Positions 43,374 through 51,924 of a stretch of DNA of 64,000 bases are shown here, piece by piece. The stretch comes from Archangiaceae bacterium (GTDB lineage Bacteria > Myxococcota > Myxococcia > Myxococcales > Myxococcaceae), in contig JADJNS010000014.1 of the NCBI GenBank assembly GCA_016714225.1, forward strand, positions 248,001 through 312,000, written 5' to 3'. The stretch's first letter is position 1, and each line of letters opens with the position of its first letter. The notes under the pieces are model-generated. The model searched no databases and was not told the origin of the DNA. It worked only from the letters and a program-made list of their open reading frames with translations. Made by a program: the position numbers and the translations under genes.

Positions 43374-44639
43374 CTACACCGTGGGCGGCACGATGCGCAG
43401 GGCGCGCACGCGGCGGCGCGAGGCGCCGATGACCTCGAGCAGGAAGCCGTTGGCGGTCTTCACCGCTTCGCCCGGCCCGGGGATGTGCTGGGAGAGCGAG
43501 AGGAAGAGGCCGGCCACGGTGTTGAACTCGCCGTCGTCGGGCAGCGCGTAGCCGAGCTCGCGGTTCACCTCGCGAATCGGCACCGAGCCCATCACCAGCG
43601 CCGAGCCGTCGGGCTGGGGGCGAATCGGCGCGGTGTTCTGGGTGCGCCGGCCCACCAGCTCGAGAAAGACGTCGTCGAGCGTGAGCATGCCCTCGACCTG
43701 GCCGTGCTCGTCGGTCACCACCGCGAGGGGCGCGTCTTTCTCGCGCAGCTCGAGCAGCACCTCGGTGGCGGGCCGGTCGGAGCGCACGAACGGAGCGGGC
43801 TGCACGTGCCCCTTGAGCTCGGTGCCGACCAGGTCTTTGGCGGCCACCCAGCCGACCACCCGCTCGGGGTCGCGCTCGTAGACCAGCAGCCGGGGGTGCC
43901 CCGAGTGGTTCATGCGCCGCACCGCCTCGGCCACCGGGGTGTCGAGGGAGATGGCCACGATGCGGGTGCGCGGCACCATCAGATCGGCGGCGCGCAGCTC
44001 GGCGAGCTCGAGAGCGCGGCGGGCAATCTGGGCGGCCTCGGGGTCGATGGTGCCGGCGCGCGAGGCCTCTTCGAGGTTCTGCTTCAGCTCGTCGGCCGAG
44101 AGCCGCGCCTCGGTGAAGCTGGTGCGGTCGCGAAACGGCGCGAGCACCACGTTCGAGCTGGCGGTGAGAAACCACACCAGCGGGCGGGTGGCCACCGACA
44201 GCCACCACAGCGGGCGGGCGAGCAGCAGCGCGTAGCGCTCGGCGTTGCGCAGGGCGAGCGACTTGGGCACCAGCTCGCCGATGACCAGCGAGAAGTACGA
44301 GATGAGCCCGACCACCGCGGCGAGCGAGATGCCCTCGGCGTGGGCGGCGAGCGCGGGCACCTTCTCGAGCACCCCGGTCAGGTTCCGGGCGAACGCGGCG
44401 CCGCCGAACGCGCCGGCGGTGGCTCCAATCACGGTGATGCCGATCTGCACCGTGGCGAGAAACCGCTCGGGGTTGTCGCGCAGGCGCAGCGCCGCCTTGG
44501 CCGCGCGCGAGCCCTCGCGCGCCAGCTGGTTGAGGCGGCCCTTGCGCGCCGCCACGATGGCGATCTCTGCGCCGGCCAGCACGCCGTTGGTGAGAATCAA
44601 CAGCATGATGATCAGCGCTTCGCCTTGGGTCGAGATCAT
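43374..44639 (-). CDS. CNNM/CorC (HlyC) family transporter-associated protein with CBS domains
   Basis: 421 residues. N-terminal CNNM transmembrane domain with three to four helices (EALIIMLLILTNGVLAGAEIAIVAARKGRL, EISLAAVVGLISYFSLVIGELVPKSLALR), two CBS domains (~205-330: DLMVPRTRIVAISLDTPV, APLAVVTDEHGQVEGMLTLDDVFLELVG) and a C-terminal CorC_HlyC domain (DGSALVMGSVPIREVNRELG). Family members handle Mg2+/Co2+ transport or resistance and are sometimes called haemolysins. The start overlaps the TerC stop by 4 bases, forming a two-gene metal-homeostasis operon. Confidence 0.94.
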   Translation of the reverse strand: MISTQGEALIIMLLILTNGVLAGAEIAIVAARKGRLNQLAREGSRAAKAALRLRDNPERFLATVQIGITVIGATAGAFGGAAFARNLTGVLEKVPALAAHAEGISLAAVVGLISYFSLVIGELVPKSLALRNAERYALLLARPLWWLSVATRPLVWFLTASSNVVLAPFRDRTSFTEARLSADELKQNLEEASRAGTIDPEAAQIARRALELAELRAADLMVPRTRIVAISLDTPVAEAVRRMNHSGHPRLLVYERDPERVVGWVAAKDLVGTELKGHVQPAPFVRSDRPATEVLLELREKDAPLAVVTDEHGQVEGMLTLDDVFLELVGRRTQNTAPIRPQPDGSALVMGSVPIREVNRELGYALPDDGEFNTVAGLFLSLSQHIPGPGEAVKTANGFLLEVIGASRRRVRALRIVPPTV

Positions 44640-45520
44640 CTGGGGCTCGGCTTGGGGTGCGGCGGAAAGAGCAGAGAGGCCGCCACCGCGCCGGCGAGCA
44701 GCAGCACGATGACCGCGAGCGAGACCAGCACCGGCACCTTCACCACGCCGGCGATCAGCATCTTCACGCCGACGAAGCCGAGCACCAGGGCGAGGCCGGG
44801 CTTGATGTAGTGGAAGCGGCCCATCACTCCGGCGAGCGCGAAGTACAGCGAGCGCAGCCCCAAGATGGCGAAGATGTTCGAGGTGTAGACGATGAACGGG
44901 TCGGTGGTGACGCCGAAGATGGCGGGAATCGAGTCGACGGCGAACACCAGGTCGGTGGCCTCGACCACGATGATGACCACCGCCGCCTTGGGCAGCTGCG
45001 GAGCGACGCGCTTGAGCACGCGCATCACCAGGCCCTTCTCGGGCGCGGGCTCTTCGTCGCGCTGGAAGAGCAGCTTGCCGCCGGTGAAGACCAGGAAGGC
45101 GCCGAACACGTAGGTGACCCAGTGAAAGTGGGTCATCAGCGCGGCGCCGCCGGCGATGAAGAGGCCGCGCATCACCAGGGCGCCGATGACGCCCCAGAAC
45201 AGCACGTGGTGCTGGTCCTTCGGGGCGACCCCGAAGTGGGCGAAGACGATCATGAAGACGAAGAGGTTGTCGACCGAGAGCGCCTTCTCGATGAGGTAGC
45301 CGGTGAGGAACTCGAGCGCCGGCCCCGAGCCCGAGCGCAGGAAGACGAAGCCGCAGAAGGCGAGCGAGAGCGAGATCCACACTGCGCTCCAGATGAGCGC
45401 CTCTTTGACCTTCACCTCGTGCGACTTGCGGTGAAAGACGAACAGGTCGAGCGCGAGCAGCACCAACACGATGACCGCGAACCCGCCCCACATCAGGGGC
45501 GTACCGATGCTGTCGACCAT
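44636..45520 (-). CDS. TerC/Alx family integral membrane protein
   Basis: 294 residues with seven to nine transmembrane helices. Conserved acidic motifs of the family are visible: LALDLFVFH near the N-terminus, EKALSVDNLFVFM and VEATDLVFAVDSIPAIFG. TerC/Alx proteins are linked to Mn2+ export, tellurite resistance and co-translocational metalation of exported proteins. Operon with the CorC-like gene, joined by a 4-base overlap. A 7-bp hairpin lies immediately before the start codon and no clear Shine-Dalgarno is visible. Confidence 0.93.
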   Translation of the reverse strand: MVDSIGTPLMWGGFAVIVLVLLALDLFVFHRKSHEVKVKEALIWSAVWISLSLAFCGFVFLRSGSGPALEFLTGYLIEKALSVDNLFVFMIVFAHFGVAPKDQHHVLFWGVIGALVMRGLFIAGGAALMTHFHWVTYVFGAFLVFTGGKLLFQRDEEPAPEKGLVMRVLKRVAPQLPKAAVVIIVVEATDLVFAVDSIPAIFGVTTDPFIVYTSNIFAILGLRSLYFALAGVMGRFHYIKPGLALVLGFVGVKMLIAGVVKVPVLVSLAVIVLLLAGAVAASLLFPPHPKPSPR

Positions 45521-45538
45521 TGTCGTTCAGTAACGACA
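45521..45538 (-). promoter_or_regulatory. Hairpin at the TerC start codon
   Basis: Perfect inverted repeat TGTCGTT / AACGACA (45521-45527 and 45532-45538) with a CAGT loop, directly next to the ATG at 45518-45520. It occupies the ribosome-binding region, so it could control translation or bind a repressor. It does not show recognisable yybP-ykoY riboswitch elements. Confidence 0.4.
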
Positions 45539-45615
45539 GATGCCAGCTTCAGAGACCCTGAAAAATCAGAAGGGTGAGTGAGACTTCGCGAACTGTTACC
45601 GCGCGGTGCGCTCTT

Positions 45616-45870
45616 TCACGGCTTCTTCATCGCCACGTCGGTCTTCTTCTTGGCCGCCGGCTTCGCGGGAGGCAGCGGCGGCAGCTCGGCCTCGTCGACG
45701 GCCGCCTGGTACTGCTCGTCTTGGGGCTCGGCCTCGGGCACCACCGGCCCGCGCACCACGCGGCTGGGCTCATTCGTGCGGAACAGCTCGTCACCGGTCA
45801 CCGCGTGCATCACCCGGCAGCCGCAGAGCAGCGCTCCAGCGAGGAAAACCATGAGGGTGGGACGGGGCAT
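45616..45870 (-). CDS. Small lipoprotein with Lys/Pro-rich tail
   Basis: 84 residues from ATG 45870 (MPRPTLMVFLAGALLCGC), a clear lipobox with Cys18. The mature part is short, polar and without a domain, ending in a PAKPAAKKKTDVAMKKP tail. It could contact peptidoglycan or nucleic acid through the basic end, but the function is unknown. It lies 95 bases upstream of TerC on the same strand and is divergent from the hypothetical gene at 45937. Confidence 0.65.
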   Translation of the reverse strand: MPRPTLMVFLAGALLCGCRVMHAVTGDELFRTNEPSRVVRGPVVPEAEPQDEQYQAAVDEAELPPLPPAKPAAKKKTDVAMKKP

Positions 45871-45936
45871 GCCAACGTGACCCCGCACCGGGCGGGCGTG
45901 TGCAAATCTCGTGCGGTTCGACTAACGAAAGGCGCC

Positions 45937-47019
45937 ATGTCGGTCTCGGCTACGACGTTCGCTGCTTCTGCCCGCACCGCGGCCGACCTGGCGCGGTTCT
46001 TCTCCGAGTCGCCGGTCGAGGCCGCCGACTACGCGCTGCGCTTCGCCAGGGCGGCGGGGCTCTCGGGCGCGACGGTGGCGAAGCTCGAGGAGCTGACCGC
46101 GTTCGAAGACCCCACCCAGCGCGAGGCGGGGCTCTTGCAGTTCGCGCAGGAGCAGCAGGCCGCCTTCTCGGCGTTCGACCTCGCTCAGACCCAGGCGGCG
46201 CGCGCGGCGACGCTGGGCTTCAGCGCGGGGCCTGCGAAGCCGGTGCAGCTGACGGGGAAGATTTCGCTCGCCACGGTGGCGGGCAACACCGACCTGCCGC
46301 GGCTCACCACGCCCGACGGGAAGACCTGGCAGCTCAAGACGCCGGCCATCGCGCAGACCGGCGGGCAGCACCTCTGGGTTCAGCACCGCTACCTCGAAGC
46401 CAATTGTCTCAAGGCGTTCGACGGCATGACGGTGACGGTGCGGGCGTACGCCACCACGACGCCCGAGGTGCTGGCGGTGCAGTCGTTCGCGCCGGGCACG
46501 CCGCCCGACTTCGTGAGCGGCCGGCTGGCGCTGGTCGACGGCAAGCTGCTGTTGCGGGTGGCCCCGGACTCGAACGTAGAAATCACCGACCCCGCGCTGG
46601 TGAAGCGGCTCTCGCCGTTCGGCAACCTCGACGTGGGCAACCCGGTGGGCGGGCGGTTGGGAATCATCTTGCCGGGCCCTTTGACCGAGCGGGACGGGAA
46701 GCTGTTCTACGACGGCGCGCCGGACGATTACTGGATGCTGGCGAAGCAGACGCCGGGCAACCCGATGCTCGAGCTGGCGCACGGGCAGCGGCACCCGTTC
46801 ATCGGTGACGTGTCGGCGGAAGCGAAGTTCGCGGACCAGAGAATCTTCGTGTTCGGGCACATCGATGAGGCGGGGAAGGTGGTGTCGTCGCGGAAGGGGG
46901 CGCTGCCGATGCCGCCGGCGATCTTCGAAGATGGGGTCGAGCATGTGAGCGAGGCGGGAGAGCTCGCGAAGCTGGTGCCGGTGCAGGCGTTGGTGGGTGG
47001 GGATTTTTCGGGGGCCTGA
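45937..47019 (+). CDS. Hypothetical protein without signal peptide
   Basis: 360 residues from ATG 45937 with GAAAGGCG just upstream. The first ~110 residues are Ala-rich and helical; the rest is beta-rich with segments such as VQLTGKISLATVAG, LPRLTTPDGKTWQLKTP and DGKLFYDGAPDDYWM, like an OB/Ig-type fold, but I do not recognise the family. No signal peptide or transmembrane segment. The stop codon itself begins a 22-bp tandem repeat. Confidence 0.7.
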   Translation: MSVSATTFAASARTAADLARFFSESPVEAADYALRFARAAGLSGATVAKLEELTAFEDPTQREAGLLQFAQEQQAAFSAFDLAQTQAARAATLGFSAGPAKPVQLTGKISLATVAGNTDLPRLTTPDGKTWQLKTPAIAQTGGQHLWVQHRYLEANCLKAFDGMTVTVRAYATTTPEVLAVQSFAPGTPPDFVSGRLALVDGKLLLRVAPDSNVEITDPALVKRLSPFGNLDVGNPVGGRLGIILPGPLTERDGKLFYDGAPDDYWMLAKQTPGNPMLELAHGQRHPFIGDVSAEAKFADQRIFVFGHIDEAGKVVSSRKGALPMPPAIFEDGVEHVSEAGELAKLVPVQALVGGDFSGA

Positions 47020-47125
47020 GGCGCTTCGTTCGTGGGTCGGAGGCGCTTCGCTCGTGGGCTTGAGGCGCTTCGTTCGGGGTCTGAGGCGCTTCGTTCGGGG
47101 GCCTGAGGCGCTTCGTTTAGAAGCC
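47018..47125 (+). repeat. Five tandem copies of a 21-22 bp repeat
   Basis: Units starting GAGGCGCTTCG at 47018, 47040, 47062, 47083 and 47105, with consensus GAGGCGCTTCGTTCGGGGGC. The first overlaps the stop codon of the preceding gene. Unit length is close to two helical turns. Confidence 0.85.
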
Positions 47126-47295
47126 GTCCACGTCCACGTCCACGTCCACGTCCACGAAGAAGCCTGAACGATTGGCGCTCCCGTAGTCTCAGGGGGCGTT
47201 CGCGCCGCAGCAGTCACTTTACTTCGCCGACGCGCTGAGACGCCGCGCGAAGCGCGTCGGGCTTTTTCGTGGACGTGGACGTGGACGTCGACGGC
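47124..47295. repeat. Long inverted hexamer arrays between convergent genes
   Basis: Left arm (47124-47157) contains (GTCCAC)5 flanked by CCGTCCAC and GAAGAAGCC; right arm (about 47259-47294) contains GTGGAC repeats with GGGCTTTTTCG before and GTCGACGG after. The arms can pair over roughly 25-30 bases with a loop of about 110 bases. A T-run lies at the base of the right arm. Probably a bidirectional terminator or a recombination-prone structure. Confidence 0.7.
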
Positions 47296-47324
47296 CGTGT
47301 CGGCCCCCCGGCCGGCCTGAAGCC

Positions 47325-50300
47325 TCACTGCCCGACGATGAGCACGTCATCGACGAACAACCCCTTCCGCCCCGCCGGCGACGAATTGCAATTGCCCAGC
47401 ACCCCCGCCGAGTACCCCTTGATGAGCAGCTGCCACTTCACCGTCACCGTCTTGTTCACGTACGCGTTCAAGTTTCCGCTCCCTTTGCCGTCACGCACGT
47501 ACGCGTTGCCCGCGTTCTGGCCGGTGTAGACCTTGATGACGTGGTCGGCGCCGTCGTTGACGATGAGGCGGCCCTCGTCGGCGATGCCGGTGCGCGCAAT
47601 GTCGTCCATCACCTGAAAGCGCACCTCGGCCGAGGTGTACCCGGTGAGGTCGATCTGCTTCTCCACCGTCACCACCCGGTCGGAAGCGGCTCCCTGCAGC
47701 CCCGAGGTGCACTCGCGGGCGTAGCTCTGCCCGTCGCTGCCCGCGCCGCCGCGCCACACGATGCTGCTGCGCTGGTCGTCGCCGCTGTTGATGCGCTGCC
47801 ACACGTTGCCGCCCGAGCCGGTCAGCGTGTAGCCGGTGGTCGCGGTGTCGTTCACCCCGTCTTGAAACACCACCCGCTGGGTGGTGAACGTGCACGCGTA
47901 CGGCGACGACATCGGCGCGCTGTTGTTGGTCGCCAGCACCAGCGTGGTCGCGGTCACCGTGTACGTCTCTCCGGGCAGCAGCGCGCTCGTGGGCAGAAGC
48001 ACCGCCGTGTCGGTGTCGGCGGTGTGCATCACCGTCACCGCCTGGTCGCTGCCGTTGCGCTGCAGCTTCAGCGCGGTGCCGTCGAGCCCCGCCCCGCCGC
48101 TCCGGCGCACCGGGCGGTCGAACCGCACCGTCACCTGCTGGGTGCCGAAGTCGTCGGCGTCGATCTGCGAGCCGCACGGGTTCGCCATCGCCACCGAGGG
48201 CCCCACGCTGCTCACCGTGAAGGTGAACGCGTAGCTCGTGCCCGACGTCGCGGTGAGGGTGTTGCCCGCCAGGTCCCTCACGTTGTTCGCCTGCAGCGTC
48301 ACGGTGTGCGTGCCATCGGCCAGCGGGCGCGCGGGCTGGAACAGCGCGGTACGCGACGCCGCGTCGTACGAGACCGCGCCCAGCAGCGCCCCCGCCGCCG
48401 TCGAGACGGTGAAGGTCGAAGGGTCGATGCTGGCCGGGTCGAGCGCTTCGCTGAACACCACGCTCACCTGCACCCCGCTGCCCACCGTGCTCGAGGCCAG
48501 CGGCGACGTGCTCGACACGCTCGGCTTCACGCTCTCGACGGTGAACGACGACGCCGTCTGCACCAGCGCGTTGCCGGCCAGGTCTCTCATGCCGGTGCCC
48601 AGCACCAGGTCGTAGGTCACGCCGCCCTGCAGCGGGTCGAGCGGAGTCAGCACCAGCTGGTCTCCCGAGGCGCTGAACGCCGCGCGGTGCAGCACGTTGG
48701 GGCCGTTGTGCCGGCGGAAGGTGTAGCTGCCCGGAATCGTCGCCGGACGCATCGGCTCGCTGAACCGCACCGTCACCGCCTGCAGCGCGCTCACAGAGGT
48801 GGCGGCGTTGGCGGGCACCGTCTGGCTCGCCGTGGGCGCGACCACGTCTTGCGCCGAGCTGGCGATGGTGTCGAAAGAGAAGCTCAGGTCTGCAGCGGTC
48901 ACCTTGCGCTCGAGGTCCGAGAGGCCGGCCGCAACGGTGACCGTCACCGTCATGCCGCCCGGCAGCGGCGAGGCGGGCACGAACAGCGCCGAGGCGCTGG
49001 CGGCGTCGTACCAGACCGCTCCAGGACCCGCCGACGACGTGACGGTGAGCGTGCTGGGGTCGACGGCCTCGGTGAAGGCGATGCGCACCGCAGAGTTCAC
49101 GTTCACCCCCGCCGCCAGGTTGGCGGGCGCAGAAGCGGCGATGCCCGGCGCGGCGTTGTCGGCGGTGGTGAAGCCGATGGCGTTGAGCGCCGCCTTGGCG
49201 TTGCCCGAGAGGTCGGTCACCGCGCCAATCTCGAAGCTGAGCACCTTGGCCGGGGGCAGCGGCGCGGCCGGGCTGAACTGCACCCGGCGCGTCGCGGCGT
49301 CGTAGCTGACCTGACCGGGCAGCGCGGTGGTGCCGTCGAGCACCCGCACCGTGGCGGCGCTGACCGAGGCTGCCGAGAGCGGCTCGGAGAGCTGGCCCCA
49401 CAGCGCGGCGGTGCGGCTCACGCCGGTGGCGCCGTTGCCCGGGTCGCTGCTGGTGAGCGTGGGCGGCGTGCTGTCGCTCACGGTGCCGGTGACGAACGAG
49501 AAGACGGTGCGGCCCCCCACCGCGTTGCCGTTGGAGTCGAGCAGCTTCGAGCCGTCGACGGTCACCGTGTAGCGGGTGCTCGCCACCCAGGGAATGTTCG
49601 CGCCCGCCGACTGGGGCCGAATCACCGCGGTGAAGGTGGTGGCGTCGTACCCCACCGCTCCGTCGACCCGCGCACCTGCCGCGTTGGTGAGGGTGACGGC
49701 CTCGGTCGTCGAGGCCGCGGTGCCGGTCACGCGAATGGTGCTGGAGATGTTCTCGTCGAACGCGAGCACCACCTTCGCGTCGAGCGCCACGCCACTGGCG
49801 CCGTTGGCCGGCAGCGCCGACACGAGGTGCGGCACCCCTTCGGTGGTGAAGCTGAAGCGAAACGGAGCGGCGAGCGCGTTGCCAGCCACGTCGGTGACGC
49901 CCGAGGTCACCGTACCGGTGAACGTGTGCTGCGGGCGCAGCTTCGCAGAGGGAGTGAACACCAGGGTGTGGTCGCCCAGCGCGGTCACCGCACCGGGCAG
50001 CTCGTTCGCGCCGTCCGACAGGGTGAAGGTCGCGGGGGTGAAGGTCGCGGTGGCCATCGGCTCGCCGAAGTCGACGCTGACGGTCGACGAGACCGAGACT
50101 CCACCGGCGCCGTCACCCGGGGTGGTGCTCACCACCACCGGCGGCACGCCCGAGGTGGTGAACGAGAAGCGGTACTCGGCGGCGAACGCCACCCCGGTGC
50201 TCGAGCGCACCGCGGGCGTGACCACCACCGTGTACACGCTCGACTCGCGCAGCATCGCCGACGGGGCGAGGGTGAGGCCCGTGCTGGCGGCGGTGTAGGT

Positions 50301-51791
50301 CGCGGGCAGCTTCGTGCCCGCCGCGTCTTCCACCCAGACGTTGGCGGCGACGAGCGACGCGGGGTCCATCATCGTGCTGAAGCTCAAGCTCACCGCCTGG
50401 CCCAGCGGCACCCCGACGTCATTGGGAGACGGCGCCGACGACGAGACGCTGGGCGCGTTCGAGACGGTGAACTGCGAGTCGAACGCCTGCGCGAGGGGAA
50501 TGCCCGAGGGGTCGGTGACCGCGGTCGACAGGTGCACCGAGATGACCGCCCCGCCGGGAAACGCGCCGGTGGGCTGAAAGGTGGCGGTGCGCGTCGCGTC
50601 GTCCCAGCTGCGGGTGCCGGCAATCGCCGAGGTGCCGCTCTTCACCTCGAAGGCCGTGGCGCTGGTGACCTTGGCCTCGTCCATCACCTCGCTGAAGGTC
50701 ACCTTCACCGCCGCGTTGCCCGAGATGGCGGTGGCGGCGTTCGCCGGCACCACCGCCGTGACGGCGGGCACGGTGGTGAGGGTCGAGAACGACCAGCTCT
50801 TGGCCGTGGCGAGCGGCGTGCCGAAGTCGTCTCTCACGCCGGTGGTGAGCGTGACGGTGTAGGTGCGGCCCTCGAGCAGCGCCGCGGCGGGGGTGAGGGT
50901 GGCGGTGGTGCGCGCCGCGTCGAGCGCCAGGGCGGCGTCGAGCATGGTGCTGCCTTCACGCACGAAGAAGGTGGTGGCGCTCAGGCTCGCCGCGTCGATG
51001 GGCTCGCTGAAGTGCGCGGTGAGCGCGGTGCTCAGCGCCACGTTCATCGCCAGGTCTGCGGGCACGGTGCTCACCACCACCGGCGGGTCGCTCACCACGG
51101 TGAACGAGATGACCTTGTCGGCGGGCAGCATCAGCCCGTTGGTGCCGGTGATGCCGGCCTTGGCGGTGGCGGTGTAGCGCTTGCCCTCGGCGAGCGGCGC
51201 GCTGGGGGAGATCGAGGCGGTGTAGCTCGAGCCGTCCCACGAGGTCACCGCGGCGACCGGCACCGACTGGTCGTCGACCAGGGTGAGGTTGGCGGTGAGC
51301 GAGGCCTCGGCGAGCGCCTTGTCGAACTGAAACTTCACCACCACGTCGCGCGCCACGCCCATCGCGGCGTCGGCCGGGGTGGTGGCGCTCACGTGCGGCG
51401 CGTTGCCGACGGTGATGAAGCGAAATGAGAAGTCGGCCGCGAGCGCGTTGCCCGCGACGTCTTTCACGCCGGTGGTGACGGTGACGGTGTACTCGGAGTT
51501 CTCCGAGAGCATGGTCGAGGGCTGCAGCTCGGCGCGCTTCTCCGAGTCGACCCAGGTGACCACGCCGCTGACCGCGGTCGAGCCGAGGCGCAGCTGCACG
51601 GTGTCGGCGCTGATGCTCGCCGCGTCCATCGCTTCGTTGAACTCGATGGAGACCCTGGCGTTGGTCGCGATGCCCGACGCGTCTCTGGCCGGTACGTTTC
51701 GCACCACCCGGGGGGCGTCGGTGTCGGTGACTGTAGACGGGCATGCCGCCAGCAGAGCTGCCGTGAAGACCCCCAACCCGAGTTTGCGCAT
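47325..51791 (-). CDS. Giant lipoprotein with twelve Ig-like (Big_5 / SbsA-type) domains
   Basis: 1488 residues from ATG 51791. Signal with lipobox AALLAACPS. Then twelve Ig-like units of about 105-115 residues, each starting P-x-V-x-x-x-x-P-x-x-(A/G)-x-x-(G/A)-V and containing (V/I)x(F/V)SE-x-(M/L/I)D-x-x-(S/T)(L/I/V), then a YTVTV strand: the Big_5 pattern. The last ~170 residues form a different jelly-roll-like domain (VFQDGVNDTATTGYTLTGSG... GLFVDDVLIVG) with three Cys, likely a carbohydrate- or protein-binding cap. It is a surface adhesin or structural fibre by inference. No export gene is nearby. The gene is divergent from the caspase operon with 133 bases between starts. Confidence 0.88.
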   Translation of the reverse strand: MRKLGLGVFTAALLAACPSTVTDTDAPRVVRNVPARDASGIATNARVSIEFNEAMDAASISADTVQLRLGSTAVSGVVTWVDSEKRAELQPSTMLSENSEYTVTVTTGVKDVAGNALAADFSFRFITVGNAPHVSATTPADAAMGVARDVVVKFQFDKALAEASLTANLTLVDDQSVPVAAVTSWDGSSYTASISPSAPLAEGKRYTATAKAGITGTNGLMLPADKVISFTVVSDPPVVVSTVPADLAMNVALSTALTAHFSEPIDAASLSATTFFVREGSTMLDAALALDAARTTATLTPAAALLEGRTYTVTLTTGVRDDFGTPLATAKSWSFSTLTTVPAVTAVVPANAATAISGNAAVKVTFSEVMDEAKVTSATAFEVKSGTSAIAGTRSWDDATRTATFQPTGAFPGGAVISVHLSTAVTDPSGIPLAQAFDSQFTVSNAPSVSSSAPSPNDVGVPLGQAVSLSFSTMMDPASLVAANVWVEDAAGTKLPATYTAASTGLTLAPSAMLRESSVYTVVVTPAVRSSTGVAFAAEYRFSFTTSGVPPVVVSTTPGDGAGGVSVSSTVSVDFGEPMATATFTPATFTLSDGANELPGAVTALGDHTLVFTPSAKLRPQHTFTGTVTSGVTDVAGNALAAPFRFSFTTEGVPHLVSALPANGASGVALDAKVVLAFDENISSTIRVTGTAASTTEAVTLTNAAGARVDGAVGYDATTFTAVIRPQSAGANIPWVASTRYTVTVDGSKLLDSNGNAVGGRTVFSFVTGTVSDSTPPTLTSSDPGNGATGVSRTAALWGQLSEPLSAASVSAATVRVLDGTTALPGQVSYDAATRRVQFSPAAPLPPAKVLSFEIGAVTDLSGNAKAALNAIGFTTADNAAPGIAASAPANLAAGVNVNSAVRIAFTEAVDPSTLTVTSSAGPGAVWYDAASASALFVPASPLPGGMTVTVTVAAGLSDLERKVTAADLSFSFDTIASSAQDVVAPTASQTVPANAATSVSALQAVTVRFSEPMRPATIPGSYTFRRHNGPNVLHRAAFSASGDQLVLTPLDPLQGGVTYDLVLGTGMRDLAGNALVQTASSFTVESVKPSVSSTSPLASSTVGSGVQVSVVFSEALDPASIDPSTFTVSTAAGALLGAVSYDAASRTALFQPARPLADGTHTVTLQANNVRDLAGNTLTATSGTSYAFTFTVSSVGPSVAMANPCGSQIDADDFGTQQVTVRFDRPVRRSGGAGLDGTALKLQRNGSDQAVTVMHTADTDTAVLLPTSALLPGETYTVTATTLVLATNNSAPMSSPYACTFTTQRVVFQDGVNDTATTGYTLTGSGGNVWQRINSGDDQRSSIVWRGGAGSDGQSYARECTSGLQGAASDRVVTVEKQIDLTGYTSAEVRFQVMDDIARTGIADEGRLIVNDGADHVIKVYTGQNAGNAYVRDGKGSGNLNAYVNKTVTVKWQLLIKGYSAGVLGNCNSSPAGRKGLFVDDVLIVGQ

Positions 51792-51924
51792 GGGCGGAAG
51801 TACACGGCGGTGACAGCGATTGGATCGCCGTCGCTGCAGGACTAAAAAGCGCGGGTTGCGCGATCCACACCCACCGGCCGCTGTGTCACCACCCCATGGA
51901 CCGACCGTCAGGCCGGGGTGAGCG

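Noticed and set aside
45521..45620. yybP-ykoY (Mn2+) riboswitch upstream of TerC
   Set aside because: The conserved internal-loop sequences of that riboswitch are not visible; only a simple hairpin is.
47124..47295. Possible CRISPR array
   Set aside because: Units are perfect hexamers with no spacers and no cas genes anywhere in the window.
47541..51428. 1295-codon open frame on the plus strand opposite the Ig-like lipoprotein
   Set aside because: Arg/Gly/His/Val-rich translation with no domain, fully antisense to a convincing repeat protein; a GC-content artefact.
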